This document shows positions 16,484 through 26,194 of a stretch of 64,000 bases of DNA, one piece after another; position 1 is the first letter of the stretch, and every line of letters begins with the position of its first letter. Position numbers and translations under genes: made by a program. The DNA is taken from the NCBI GenBank assembly GCA_041676625.1, contig JBAYRN010000014.1:1-64000 (forward strand), in the 5' to 3' direction. The notes under the pieces are model-generated. The model saw nothing but the letters and a program-made list of their open reading frames with translations. It did not search any database and was not told the DNA's origin. This DNA comes from JAEXNA01 sp041676625. Its GTDB lineage: Bacteria > Vulcanimicrobiota > Xenobia > Xenobiales > JADMJV01.

Positions 16484-19105
16484 TCAGATTCCTGAGTGCA
16501 GATCTTCCAGGCAACGCGCCACTAGCGCCGTCCAGCCGGTCTGGTGGCAGGAACCCAGGCCCTCTCCGGTTTCGGCGTGAAAGTATTCGTGAAAAAGCCG
16601 ATCATCTCTCCACAGCTCCGGAGGCTCGAGCCGGGAGAGTTCCGGCATGGAGGGTATGACCTCGCCCTGCAGACGAAACAGAGAAACCAGCCGCTGCTCC
16701 AAGGCCCGGGCCACCTCTAGGAGGCTCATCGGGGTGCCGTTTTCAGCGGGAAACGGCACCTTGAAGTCATCGCCGAAGAAGGCGTGGTATCGTTTGAGGG
16801 CGTCGATCAGCAGATAGTTGGTGGGGAACCACACCGGCCCCCGCCAGTTGGAATTGCCGCCAAACATGCCTGTCTGCGATTCGCCGGGCTCGTAGCTGAC
16901 CCCGAAGGTTCGACCCGCCAACTCCAGGATGAAGGGCTCGTGATGGTGAGCCTTGGAGAGGGAGCGGATGCCGAAGGGAGAGAGGAACTCCTGGCTGTGG
17001 AGCATCCGCTTGAGGAGTGCCTCCAGGCGGTGTTGGGGGCAGATCGAAAGCAAGATTTTCTTGCCGTCCAGGCTCCACATCAGGTTCTCGGCCAGAGCCG
17101 GGCGCTCCCTCAAAAACCAATCCATGCGCTTACGAAAGCCGGAGGTCTCGTGCAATCGATCTTCTTGCAGGATCTCCACCGCGATCAAAGGCAGCAGCCC
17201 CACCAGGGATCGTACTTTCAAGGGGATGGAGCGCCCACTCTTTAGATTCAGAAAATCGTAGTAAAAATCGTCTTCATCGCACCACAGCCCCCGTCCGGAA
17301 TCCGAATTCACGGAATCGGTGATGGAGACAAAGTGTTCGAAAAACTTGGAAGCGATGTCTTCATAGACTTTATTGGTCTTGGCCAACTCCAAAGCCATCT
17401 GCAGCATGCGCAGACTGAAGAAGCCCATCCAGGCGGTGGCGTCGGCCTGCTTCAGGTCTCCCATCTCCTTGGGGAAACGACTACGGTCGAAGGCCCCGAT
17501 GTTGTCGAGTCCCAGAAAACCCCCGGAAAAGACGTTGTCTCCGTCTTCGTCGGTGCGGTTCACCCACCAGGTAAAATTCAGCAACAGCTTGTGGAAAGCG
17601 CTCTCCAAAAAGGCCGTGTCGGTGGCTCCGGTGCTGCGGTAGACCCGCAGACAGGCCCAGGCGTGAACCGGTGGGTTGACGTCGGAGAAGTTGAACTCGT
17701 AAGCCGGCAATTGGCCGTTGGGGTGCATGTACCACTCTCGGAGCATCAAGAGGAGTTGCTGCTTGGCGTAATCCGGGTCGATTCTGGAGAGGGGGAAAGC
17801 GTGGAAGGCCAGGTCCCAGGCTGCGTACCACGGATACTCCCAGGTATCCGGCATCAAGATCACGTCTCGGTTGTAGAGATGCTCCGCCCAAAACTGATTG
17901 CGAGCTCGAAACTGCGGCTCCGGAGGAGGAAGCTGGGTGGGGTCGCCCTCCAGCCATGGTTTGACCGCATAGAAATAAAACTGTTTCGACCACAGAAGAC
18001 CTGCGTAGGCCTGGCGCCATATCTTTCGATCCTGGGGAGGCAAACCCGGGTCCAGGCTGTCATAAAATTCATCGGCTTCTTCCCGACGCCGCTGTAAGGT
18101 CTGGTCGAAGCGGCTGAACGGGTTCCGGGGCACTTCATCGCGACTACCCAAATAGAAATCCCAGCTATACGACTCTCCCGCCGCCAACTCACGCTGATAG
18201 AGGAGCGCCGCCTTGGTCCCGTTGCGCTCAGGATTCACCGCCTCAGGCTGCCCATCCACCAGGTACTTATGAAACGCGTTCTTGACCCAGGGTGTCTCGT
18301 TGGGCACTCCATAGAGCAGTTGCTGGTCGGTTTCGTTGTTGGTAAAGAGAATTTCTTCGGTGGCTTCTCTCCAGCAATACACCACCTCCCCAAGGGTCGG
18401 ATGGGTGAGACCCATTCGGGAATCGTTCACATGCTCGATCACCGGTTCCGGCCCGTAATCTTCGCCTTTTCGCCCCCACTTCCAGACATTGCGATACCAA
18501 ATTTGGGACAACAACCAGACCGGAGCCGGGCGGGACCCACGGTTGTGGATGGTGTAGCGAATGAGGATACCGTTGGGAGAAGACTTGGCGTACTCCACGT
18601 CCAGGTCGAAGAAGGCGTTGTCTTCGAAAGCCCGGGTGTGGTAGATCTCGTACTCTTCTTCTTTCACCGAACGGCGACCGTTGACCTCGACCAACTCCGC
18701 GTAGGGGAAAGCGCTTTGGGGATAGCGGTAACGAGCCTTGCAGTAGGAGTGGGTGGGAGTAGAGTCCAGGAAATAGTACAGTTCCTTGACATCTTCCCCG
18801 TGGTTTCCCTGGGGGCCGGTCAGACCGAACAGACGCTCCTTGAGGTGAGAATCCCGACCGTTCCAGAGGGCCGGGGCCACACAGATTCGGCACTGGCGAT
18901 CGCAAAAGCCGAGCAAGCCGTCCTCTCCCCACCGATAGACCCGGCTTCGGGAGGTCTCGTAGTCGAAGGAGTGCCAGGAGTGGCCACCCTTGGAATAGTC
19001 CTCACGGACTGTAGCCCACTGGCGCGCAGGCAGGTATGGCCCCCACCGCTTCCAGTTTTTCTCCCGGGATGCATCCTCTTGGAGGCGCTTATGTTCAGAG
19101 GTCAA
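16484..19105 (-). CDS. GH63-type glucosidase
   Basis: An 873-residue glycoside hydrolase of the bacterial glucosidase family related to mannosyl-oligosaccharide glucosidase (GH63). The start matches the family (EHKRLQEDASREKNWKRWGP, then QWATVREDYS). The catalytic (alpha/alpha)6 barrel contains WYAAWDLAFHAFPLSRIDP, FSDVNPPVHAWACLRVY and NWRGPVWFPTNYLLIDAL. With no signal peptide it should be cytoplasmic and release glucose from alpha-linked oligosaccharides such as glucosylglycerate or kojibiose-like sugars; the substrate is inferred only. The TTG start at 19105 directly follows the halogenase stop (TAATTG), so translation is coupled. It is the last gene of the long leftward operon. Confidence 0.85.
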   Translation of the reverse strand: MTSEHKRLQEDASREKNWKRWGPYLPARQWATVREDYSKGGHSWHSFDYETSRSRVYRWGEDGLLGFCDRQCRICVAPALWNGRDSHLKERLFGLTGPQGNHGEDVKELYYFLDSTPTHSYCKARYRYPQSAFPYAELVEVNGRRSVKEEEYEIYHTRAFEDNAFFDLDVEYAKSSPNGILIRYTIHNRGSRPAPVWLLSQIWYRNVWKWGRKGEDYGPEPVIEHVNDSRMGLTHPTLGEVVYCWREATEEILFTNNETDQQLLYGVPNETPWVKNAFHKYLVDGQPEAVNPERNGTKAALLYQRELAAGESYSWDFYLGSRDEVPRNPFSRFDQTLQRRREEADEFYDSLDPGLPPQDRKIWRQAYAGLLWSKQFYFYAVKPWLEGDPTQLPPPEPQFRARNQFWAEHLYNRDVILMPDTWEYPWYAAWDLAFHAFPLSRIDPDYAKQQLLLMLREWYMHPNGQLPAYEFNFSDVNPPVHAWACLRVYRSTGATDTAFLESAFHKLLLNFTWWVNRTDEDGDNVFSGGFLGLDNIGAFDRSRFPKEMGDLKQADATAWMGFFSLRMLQMALELAKTNKVYEDIASKFFEHFVSITDSVNSDSGRGLWCDEDDFYYDFLNLKSGRSIPLKVRSLVGLLPLIAVEILQEDRLHETSGFRKRMDWFLRERPALAENLMWSLDGKKILLSICPQHRLEALLKRMLHSQEFLSPFGIRSLSKAHHHEPFILELAGRTFGVSYEPGESQTGMFGGNSNWRGPVWFPTNYLLIDALKRYHAFFGDDFKVPFPAENGTPMSLLEVARALEQRLVSLFRLQGEVIPSMPELSRLEPPELWRDDRLFHEYFHAETGEGLGSCHQTGWTALVARCLEDLHSGI

Positions 19106-20329
19106 TTAGCTGGGTGCTCCCGACATGGCCGGGGCCGCCGCCTCGGAAAGAGCAAAGGAGTTATAACCCATCTGCTCGTCCACGATCTCCCAGGTGAGGG
19201 GAGAGAAAGCGTAGGTTGGTCCGTAATTCATCAGGCCTTGCTTCTTCAAGTTGCCGTAGTGGGCACAGAGTTGTTTGAAGCGTTCTCGACCCGCCATTCG
19301 TTCGGTACACTTCTTGGTGGCGTAATCCCAAAACGGGGTCTCGAAGATGCAGCCGCCCTTATAGTAATAGCTGATCACGTCTTCCATCTCCTGGATGGCC
19401 TCGGTGTATCGACGATTGAGATCGGCGATGGGAGCATTCTCCACGATGTGGTCGAAAAACATTCGAATCCCCAGGATGTACATGAACATGGAGTTTGCTA
19501 CCAGCGGCTCGAAAAACATGGCTTTGTTGCCGCACTTGCAGATACGGCCTTCGATCATCTTTTCGGTGTAGTAGCAATTGAAGAGATACTCCTTGCCCTC
19601 CACTTCGCTCACTCCCAGGATATCGCACATGTCCTTCTTGGCTTCCTCCACCGGAGTGATGGTGTCGTTGAACATGTAGCCGTAGGTCTTGCGAGAGATC
19701 AGCGGCACCCCGAACATCCAGCCGTGGCGGGTGGCGATGTGATCGGTCTCGTACTGAAGATCGTAGTCTTTGATGTTGTGGATGATGCAGCGATTGACCG
19801 GGGTGCAGTCGCTCATCACGTACTCTGAAAGATCGGGTGGATAGCCCATGCAATCGATCACGTAGTCGAAGTCCTGTTTACCGCTGTCGAGTTCCACCAC
19901 CACCTTATGGGGCAAGCTGTCGAGCGATTTCACGTCGCCTTCCAAAACTCGGAACTTGTCGGGCCACAGTTTGCTCAGACGGCGATAAGCATACTCCTGG
20001 AAATTGAAACTATTAAAATGGATGGCGGTGTTTCCGTCCAACAAAGGGTTCAGCCAGTTGTGCTCACGCCAGTTGAGAAAACGGCTGCCGAACTTCAAGG
20101 TGGCGTCCAACTCTTCCAGGTCTTGCTTGCGACCTAGAGCGAAATGGGTCCCCTTTTCCAAGAGGGCTACAAATCCGCCGTTGGTGCTCTCTCCGATCCC
20201 TAGAATCGGTTTGTCTGGATTGTGGATCGAGACGACCTCCCAGTCGTTACCCAGCCAGGTACAAAAATGTACCAAACTTAAAATCCCAGCCGAACCGACC
20301 CCGATGACTCCAAGACGTTTTTTTCTCAT
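19106..20329 (-). CDS. flavin-dependent tryptophan halogenase-like protein
   Basis: A 407-residue flavoprotein of the tryptophan-halogenase superfamily. The FAD-binding Rossmann motif is GVIGVGSAGILSL at residues 6-18. The family box appears as GIGESTNGGF (usual GEAT.P), and HGWMFGVPLISRKTYGYMFN replaces the typical GWxWxIP segment; the usual halogenase WxWxIP tryptophans are only partly kept. The family halogenates or hydroxylates aromatic substrates with FADH2, and some members are not halogenases. CKCGNKAMFF near 290 is unusual. The ATG at 20329 is chosen because GGTGGAGC lies just upstream; an upstream extension to 20431 has no support. No flavin reductase is nearby. Confidence 0.75.
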   Translation of the reverse strand: MRKKRLGVIGVGSAGILSLVHFCTWLGNDWEVVSIHNPDKPILGIGESTNGGFVALLEKGTHFALGRKQDLEELDATLKFGSRFLNWREHNWLNPLLDGNTAIHFNSFNFQEYAYRRLSKLWPDKFRVLEGDVKSLDSLPHKVVVELDSGKQDFDYVIDCMGYPPDLSEYVMSDCTPVNRCIIHNIKDYDLQYETDHIATRHGWMFGVPLISRKTYGYMFNDTITPVEEAKKDMCDILGVSEVEGKEYLFNCYYTEKMIEGRICKCGNKAMFFEPLVANSMFMYILGIRMFFDHIVENAPIADLNRRYTEAIQEMEDVISYYYKGGCIFETPFWDYATKKCTERMAGRERFKQLCAHYGNLKKQGLMNYGPTYAFSPLTWEIVDEQMGYNSFALSEAAAPAMSGAPS

Positions 20330-20372
20330 TGCTCCACCCTCGCAAAAATGTTTTCTAAGACAGCCTTTTTCG

Positions 20373-21413
20373 CTATCGGGTGGGTAGGACCTTGCGTTCT
20401 CGCAAGGTGGCTTTCGGTTGCGGCAGGTCACTGCTGTATGGCTCCGGTACCGGCCGCCCCCAACTCTCTACGACGATCTTTCCACTCTCCATGATATCGA
20501 CCACCGTGTAGCCGTAGTAGCCCACACCGGGCTCCAGAAAGGAGCCCTTCAAGGGGCTACCGCCATTACCGGCGATGATCTGCGGAACTCCACCCGGCAT
20601 CAACCGATAATCCCAGAGATGGTAGTGGGCGGTGAGAAAGGCCCGAACCTTGGAGTGGCGGGTCAGAAGCTCTATGGCGGGCTCCCGCTCCTCCTCCCGC
20701 ACGATCCAGGCAGGCAGGTCCGGCATGACCAGCGTTTTGTGCCCCAGCACGAAGATGTGCTCGATCTCAGGAGACTCCTGGCCTTGCTTGAGCTTACTCT
20801 CCAACCAGTGCAACGGTATGTCACCGGTGATCACGTTGTCCACGAAAGTGTCGGTATTCAGGCAAATGAACATCACCTTACCGTCGACCACGCTAAAGGA
20901 GAGATCGCTCTCATCCAGCATCACCTGGTCGAGATTGGGCGCCTCCTTGGCTGGTCCGTCTTTCCACCGGAGCAGCGGTTTCATGACGTACTTCCAGGCT
21001 TTGACCGCCGGAGGATTGGGGTAGTCCGTCCACTCTTTACTGGTCGGATCTTGATGGGAGAGCAGAGCCTCGTGGTTTCCCATCACCGGCACCAGGGTTA
21101 TCCCGGAACGGGGCAGTTCGCTCTTTTCGTATAACGATTTCCAGGCCTTCAACTGATCGACCGTGCTCAGCCAACTGGTGTATCCCAGGATCAAATCTCC
21201 CACGAAGAAAAAATGGGTGGGCCGGGGATCCATCCGGGCAACCTCGCGGAAGGTGTTTTTCAACTGCTGCACGTTGGCGGTGCTGGGGTTCTTGGCGATG
21301 TCCACCTCGAACCCCACCCGGTTGCAGCCCACGTAGACAAAACGGTAAACGCTCTTTTCTTCAGCCCCCGCCGCACTCACGAAAAGAAGAAGAAACAGAA
21401 GAACTTTTCGCAT
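20373..21413 (-). CDS. secreted calcineurin-like metallophosphoesterase
   Basis: A 346-residue exported phosphoesterase. Residues 1-17 are a signal peptide (KVLLFLLLFVSAAGA). Metal-binding motifs follow in order: FFFVGDLILG (GD near 72), VMGNHEALL near 110, FVLGHKTL near 225 and LTAHYHLWDYR near 265. The usual first D-x-H motif is replaced by VGCNRVG, as in several extracellular relatives. It should hydrolyse a phosphomonoester or phosphodiester outside the cytoplasm. The start lies only two bases after the chemoreceptor stop, so it belongs to the chemosensory transcript. The halogenase follows 43 bases later. Confidence 0.8.
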   Translation of the reverse strand: MRKVLLFLLLFVSAAGAEEKSVYRFVYVGCNRVGFEVDIAKNPSTANVQQLKNTFREVARMDPRPTHFFFVGDLILGYTSWLSTVDQLKAWKSLYEKSELPRSGITLVPVMGNHEALLSHQDPTSKEWTDYPNPPAVKAWKYVMKPLLRWKDGPAKEAPNLDQVMLDESDLSFSVVDGKVMFICLNTDTFVDNVITGDIPLHWLESKLKQGQESPEIEHIFVLGHKTLVMPDLPAWIVREEEREPAIELLTRHSKVRAFLTAHYHLWDYRLMPGGVPQIIAGNGGSPLKGSFLEPGVGYYGYTVVDIMESGKIVVESWGRPVPEPYSSDLPQPKATLRERKVLPTR

Positions 21414-21415
21414 AG

Positions 21416-23038
21416 CTACACCCGGAACTGATCCGTGCGGTTCAGCAACTGCTCCACCAGCGCTCCCAGGCTGGAAGACGCTTCGTCGAGTTGCTTGATG
21501 CCGAGGGCGGACTGCTCGGAAGCCTGGCGGATGCTTTGGAGGGCCTGCACGACTTGTTCAAAGCCGATCTGCTGCTGCCCGGCGGAAGCCACGATCTGCT
21601 GAAAGGCGCGCACACTGTCCACGGTGGAGGAGTTCAATTCGCTGATCGTGGCCTCGGCGTTGCTCGCCTCTTGTCGTCCCCGCTCTACCCGCTTCACCGC
21701 CTCTTCGGTAAACATCACCGAGCGGTGAATACGCTCCTCGATATCTCCTAGGATACTCCTCACCTCACCGGTGGCCGTCTTGGCCTGATCGGCCAGACTC
21801 TTGAGCTCTTCAGCCACCACCGAAAAGCGTGCCCCTGAATCTCCTGCCGAAGCCGCTTCGATGGCCGCGTTCAAGGCCAGCAGATTGGTCCGTTCGGCGA
21901 TATCGTTGACGGTAGAGATCACGTCGCGCACCGCCTTATTCTTCTCGCTGAGGGCCACGATATTTTCGGCGGCCACCTGGACCTGCTCTCGGATCTGCTC
22001 CATGATCTTGTAGGTCGACTGGACCGCCTCCACACCGCTCACACTGGCGGTGGAAGTCGCCTCGGCGGTGGCTCCTACTTCCCGGGCTCTTTCCGAGACC
22101 TGGTGGCCGGTCTGTCCCAGTTCTTCCATGGTGGCGGTGGTCTGCTGGACGGCCGCCATCTGCTGGGCGGTGGCGGCGGCCTGTTGCTGGCTGGAGGCGG
22201 CCACCTGAGCGGCCGCTGCGTTCAAGCTGCTGGTGGCTTCCACCGTTTCGCTGATCAGACTTCGCAAACTCGACTTCATACCGGCCAGGGCGCTCGACAG
22301 TTGTCCGAGTTCATCGCTACCCGAGGTCTCGGTCTCCCAGCCCTCCTCTCGCAAATCACCCTCTGAAACTCGAAACATCGCGCCCACCACCTTGCTCAAC
22401 GGTTCGGTGATTTGGCGGGACACCAGCACGCTCAAAACGAGACCGACCAGAGTGGTCAGCAGGACCAGGATACTCACATTTCTGATCAACTGGCTCACCT
22501 TTTGACGAGAGCGTTCGGAAACTCTCTTGATGAGATTATTGGTATTCTCGAAGATCTGATCGGAGAGATCGCGCAGGGCTGCGATCTCACCGGGGGCCGG
22601 TTCTGTTGCGGCCAGAAAGGCATCAGAGTCCTGAACCAAATCATTGAACAGCCTGCCCTGCTCTTCCAGCAGCGCCACCAGGACCTGATCATCGGCCGCC
22701 GGGACCACGACCTTCTCCCCAGTGAGCAGGTTGATGGTGACTTCGCCCCCGGTGATCAGACCGCTCTGGGTGTTCAAGAAGATGTTGGCGGTTCGCTCCC
22801 GCTCGGTTTTTTGCCCCAACCGCTCCACAAAGATCTCCTGCAAATACCGCTCGTTGAGCATCCTCTGGCGACCCACCGCATCCTGGACCGTGGAGTCCAG
22901 GAGCAGACCTCGAGAGTTGTCCACCACGTACACCAATAATCCAATCAGGATGATGGTGTAGATCAATGGGATGAAGCTCAGCTTGTACCCCATCTTCAGA
23001 TTGGCGAGCAACCCGCCCTTGCCGACTTCCGCTTTCAT
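21416..23038 (-). CDS. methyl-accepting chemotaxis protein with PilJ-like sensor
   Basis: A 540-residue chemoreceptor. The first membrane helix is at about residues 20-39. An extracytoplasmic helical sensor follows, containing VGRQRMLNERYLQEI, the hallmark of type IV pili methyl-accepting (PilJ/NarX-like) domains. The second membrane helix is near 190-212, then come a HAMP domain and the signalling hairpin with tip AERTNLLALNAAIEAASAGD. It senses an external or membrane signal and controls the CheA in this operon. The ATG at 23038 is preceded by GGAAGG and overlaps the upstream kinase stop as ATGA, which excludes the extended frame to 23107. The CheB and CheR encoded upstream would adjust its methylation. 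Confidence 0.92.
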   Translation of the reverse strand: MKAEVGKGGLLANLKMGYKLSFIPLIYTIILIGLLVYVVDNSRGLLLDSTVQDAVGRQRMLNERYLQEIFVERLGQKTERERTANIFLNTQSGLITGGEVTINLLTGEKVVVPAADDQVLVALLEEQGRLFNDLVQDSDAFLAATEPAPGEIAALRDLSDQIFENTNNLIKRVSERSRQKVSQLIRNVSILVLLTTLVGLVLSVLVSRQITEPLSKVVGAMFRVSEGDLREEGWETETSGSDELGQLSSALAGMKSSLRSLISETVEATSSLNAAAAQVAASSQQQAAATAQQMAAVQQTTATMEELGQTGHQVSERAREVGATAEATSTASVSGVEAVQSTYKIMEQIREQVQVAAENIVALSEKNKAVRDVISTVNDIAERTNLLALNAAIEAASAGDSGARFSVVAEELKSLADQAKTATGEVRSILGDIEERIHRSVMFTEEAVKRVERGRQEASNAEATISELNSSTVDSVRAFQQIVASAGQQQIGFEQVVQALQSIRQASEQSALGIKQLDEASSSLGALVEQLLNRTDQFRV

Positions 23039-24480
23039 ACTATTACCTTCCTGGGAAAAACCAGAACCAGGCTGAGACCTGGATCCGGATGGTTGAGTTG
23101 GGCCCAAATCTCACCTTCATGCAACCGCATGATCTTGCGGCACAGTGCCAGGCCCAGTCCGGTGCCTTCATAACAGCCTACCGGGTGGAGGCGCTGAAAC
23201 AGTTCGAAGATCAACTCCAGTTCTTCTTCCTCAACCCCCGGGCCGTTATCGGAAACCACCAGACGAAGCTCTTTGGACGTCTCCTGGTAGTTGACGCGAA
23301 ACTCCAGAGGTCCCCCGTCTGAAAACTTAATGGAGTTCTCCAGAAGCTCCTCAAACAGATAGTTGAGATACGTGGCCCGCCCCACTATGGTCGGGAGTGA
23401 GCCGCTGATCCGAGGCGCGCATTGGAGCTTTTCCAGGGAGTTTTTCCGGCTGCGAACCACCTGCCCCCACAGCTCCTCAAGGTCCACTTCTTCGAGGGGA
23501 CAGTTCTCGGCATTGAAATCGATGTAGCGGATGAAGTCGGAGAATAGCATCTTCATACGGCTTGCGCCGGTGACCGCGAAATCCAGGCTTTCCCGCTCCT
23601 GAACCCCCAGGTCCAGACGGTTCCCCAGGATCTGCAGGTGGCTAACCACGTCCCGCAACGGCTCCTGAAGGTGGTGGGCTGTGACGTGGGCAAACTGGTG
23701 TAATTCGCGATAGGAATACTCCAGGGCAAAAGCTTGCCGGGCTAGCTCCAGTTCAGCTTGATGTCGTTCGGTAATGTCGTGACTGACCGAGATGATGCCC
23801 TCTCCTCCCCCGAACGGAACCCTCACGGTGGAGTGCCATCGAGTTTCTCCTTGAATGGTTTGCACCGAATCCACGGTCCTCTGGCCAATTGTTTCTCCTC
23901 CGATGAGCGGCTGCAGGGATGGATTTTGCCGCAGAAAAGTGGAAGCGCGGCAGCCTCCGGCCGGACACGCCTCAACCCCTAGCAGTCGTTGGGCTGCTCG
24001 ATTGACTCGGAGCAATCCACCGTCTCGTCCGATAAAAAAAATGGGGTCGGGCACGGTCGCCATCAAGCTCTCCATCAGATGCTTTTCGTAGAGAAGCTCC
24101 CGGGCCAATTTAAAATGCTCCATGGCGGTTTGGACCAGCGAACGCAGGTGCCCCGGGTCCCAGGGCTTGGCCACGAAAGCAAAAATCTGGCTACGGTTGA
24201 CCGCATTGACCAGGGCATCCATATCGGTGTACCCGGTGATCAACATCCTGGTTGCCTTGGAGTAACGAGAGACCTCGCTCAAAAACTCGTGCCCCTGCAT
24301 TTTGGGCATGCGCTGGTCGCTCAGAACCACGCCCACCTCGTGAGACTGGAGAATCTTGAGTCCTTCGCAGGGATCGGTCGAGGTTATCACCTTAAACTCG
24401 TCTTCCAAGAGGTCCTCGAGAGAGTCGAGGATCCCTTGCTCATCGTCCACGATCAGGACACTGGGCTGCTTATCATCCAA
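23035..24480 (-). CDS. response regulator-PAS-histidine kinase hybrid
   Basis: A 481-residue cytoplasmic hybrid. An N-terminal receiver (residues 8-120; VLIVDDEQ, SDQRMPKMQG, FVAKPWDP) resembles the RpfG/HupR group. A PAS domain follows (about 140-240, ending SVSHDITERH). The dimerisation region has H box FAHVTAHHLQEPLRD of the phytochrome-kinase type, and the HATPase has LENSIKFSD, DNGPGVEEEE and GTGLGLALCRK. Signal probably flows from CheA to the receiver and on to the kinase. The TTG start at 24480 overlaps the upstream kinase stop by 8 bases; the stop overlaps the chemoreceptor start by 4. Confidence 0.88.
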   Translation of the reverse strand: MDDKQPSVLIVDDEQGILDSLEDLLEDEFKVITSTDPCEGLKILQSHEVGVVLSDQRMPKMQGHEFLSEVSRYSKATRMLITGYTDMDALVNAVNRSQIFAFVAKPWDPGHLRSLVQTAMEHFKLARELLYEKHLMESLMATVPDPIFFIGRDGGLLRVNRAAQRLLGVEACPAGGCRASTFLRQNPSLQPLIGGETIGQRTVDSVQTIQGETRWHSTVRVPFGGGEGIISVSHDITERHQAELELARQAFALEYSYRELHQFAHVTAHHLQEPLRDVVSHLQILGNRLDLGVQERESLDFAVTGASRMKMLFSDFIRYIDFNAENCPLEEVDLEELWGQVVRSRKNSLEKLQCAPRISGSLPTIVGRATYLNYLFEELLENSIKFSDGGPLEFRVNYQETSKELRLVVSDNGPGVEEEELELIFELFQRLHPVGCYEGTGLGLALCRKIMRLHEGEIWAQLNHPDPGLSLVLVFPRKVIV

Positions 24481-26194
24481 CTTTCTCCTCCTTATCTTTT
24501 TTCAAAAGGTTTTCCAGAGACAGCGGGATCCTGATACGAAACTCACTGCCCTCCCCGGGCCTGCTCTGCAGATCGATGGTGCCCTGGTGGGCCTGGATGA
24601 TACCGTAAGAAATCGACATGCCGAGTCCGGTTCCCAGCCCCACCGGTTTGGTGGTGTAAAAGGGGTCGAAAACTCTACCCTGAGCACTCTTAGAGATACC
24701 GACACCGTTGTCTTTCACCTGGAGCAAGAACCACTCTCCGTCCTTGGCGGTGGCGATGATGATCTTTTGCTCACCCTCCACTTCTTGCACAGCGTCGATG
24801 GCGTTGGTCAGTAAATTCATGACCACCTGGTTGAGCTGGCCAGGTAGACAGCCGAGCAGTGGCTCAGAAAAGTTGTAACGCTTCTCCAGAGTGATTCCGG
24901 TGGAATTCAAGCGGTGCTCGAGCAACAGAATGACCGAGTCGATGCTCTCGTGGACGTCGACGAACTTGAACTCTCCCTCATCCAGCCGAGAAAAAGTTCT
25001 CAGCCGTACCACCAGGTCCCGCACTCGTTCCAGGCCGATTTCCACCGAATCCAATCGCTGGTGGGTCTTGGCCCACTTCTTCCGCAGGGGAGGCGGTAAC
25101 TGAGACTCTACCTCCGGCGACATCTCTTTCAACCAGCCTCGGATATTGTGAAGATTGGTCAGGACGAAAGCCATGGGGTTATTGATCTCGTGGGCGATAC
25201 CGGCTACCAACTGCCCCAGGGAAGCCATCTTCTCCGACTGCACCAGTTGGGTTTGTTTTTCGCTGAGTTCCCGGTTGGCAGCCTCCAGTAGCTTGTTGGC
25301 CTTCTCCATCTCTTCGGCCACTCGAGCCCGGGCCCGGGCGTCGGCCTGAGCTGCCAGGGTCTCCAAGTGCCGCTCTTTTAGCTCCCGGGAGATTCGGGCG
25401 TTCTCCTCCTGAAATCGCTTTCTTCGGACCAATCCACGGATCCGAGCCTTGACCACGGTCAGGTCGCTGGACTTGTTAAGAAAATCATCGGCCCCGGCTT
25501 CCAAGCCCCGCGTCATATCGTCGCTGCTCTCCTTGGAGGTCAGGATGATGATGGCAAAGCACTCTTCCTTGGCCTGGCGGCGGGCCTCCAGAAGCTTGCA
25601 CAGCTCAATGCCCTGCATGCCCGGGAGCACGAGATCCACCAGCACGGCATCAAAGTCCGAGGTGGCGCAGAGTTCCATGGCTTCTTCACCCGAAGAGGCG
25701 GCCTCCACCTGGTACCCTTCTTCTCCCAGTTCGTGCAGCAAAAAGGCTTGAAAGGTGGGGCTGTCCTCCACCACCAGAATCCGGGTGCGACGACTGGCGT
25801 GGCTGAAAAACCCGGTCACTTGCTGGGAGTGCCGACGCAACAACGCCCGAACCCGGACTCGCAGGATATCGCCCTCCACGCTCTTTTCCAGATAATCGTC
25901 GGCCCCGCTTTCCAGGCCTACCAGTTCGGCCGTTTGGGAATCGGCCACCGTGAGCATGAGAATGGGCAGCCCCCTGGTTTCCACGTTGAGGCGGATCAGG
26001 CGGATCAGCTCATTGCCCCTCATTCCGGGTAGATAGTAGTCGGTGACAAGCAGGTCCGGGAGTTGCCTGTTTAGCAGTTCGAGCGCTTCGTCCGGGCTGC
26101 TCGCCACTTCTACCTGCCACCCCTCTTGCTCCAGGATGTGGCGATACTTTAAGGCCTGGGTCGGCGAATCTTCCACCAGCAAAATACGACTCAA
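24473..26194 (-). CDS. tandem receiver histidine kinase
   Basis: A 573-residue protein with two N-terminal receivers. The first spans residues 4-122 (ILLVEDSPTQALKYRH, VTDYYLPGMRG). The second spans about 135-260 (ILVVEDSPTFQAF, VDLVLPGMQG, GADDFLNKS). A coiled coil and a NtrB-like kinase core follow, with H box GQLVAGIAHEINNPMAFVL, N box MNLLTNAIDAV, then DNGVGISKSA and GTGLGMSISYGI. The frame extends upstream through cheB to 26617, but that part is low-complexity shadow. The real start is a TTG at 26194 forming a TTGA overlap with the cheB stop. It has no sensor domain, so its input is probably phosphotransfer from CheA. Confidence 0.88.
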   Translation of the reverse strand: MSRILLVEDSPTQALKYRHILEQEGWQVEVASSPDEALELLNRQLPDLLVTDYYLPGMRGNELIRLIRLNVETRGLPILMLTVADSQTAELVGLESGADDYLEKSVEGDILRVRVRALLRRHSQQVTGFFSHASRRTRILVVEDSPTFQAFLLHELGEEGYQVEAASSGEEAMELCATSDFDAVLVDLVLPGMQGIELCKLLEARRQAKEECFAIIILTSKESSDDMTRGLEAGADDFLNKSSDLTVVKARIRGLVRRKRFQEENARISRELKERHLETLAAQADARARARVAEEMEKANKLLEAANRELSEKQTQLVQSEKMASLGQLVAGIAHEINNPMAFVLTNLHNIRGWLKEMSPEVESQLPPPLRKKWAKTHQRLDSVEIGLERVRDLVVRLRTFSRLDEGEFKFVDVHESIDSVILLLEHRLNSTGITLEKRYNFSEPLLGCLPGQLNQVVMNLLTNAIDAVQEVEGEQKIIIATAKDGEWFLLQVKDNGVGISKSAQGRVFDPFYTTKPVGLGTGLGMSISYGIIQAHQGTIDLQSRPGEGSEFRIRIPLSLENLLKKDKEEKVG

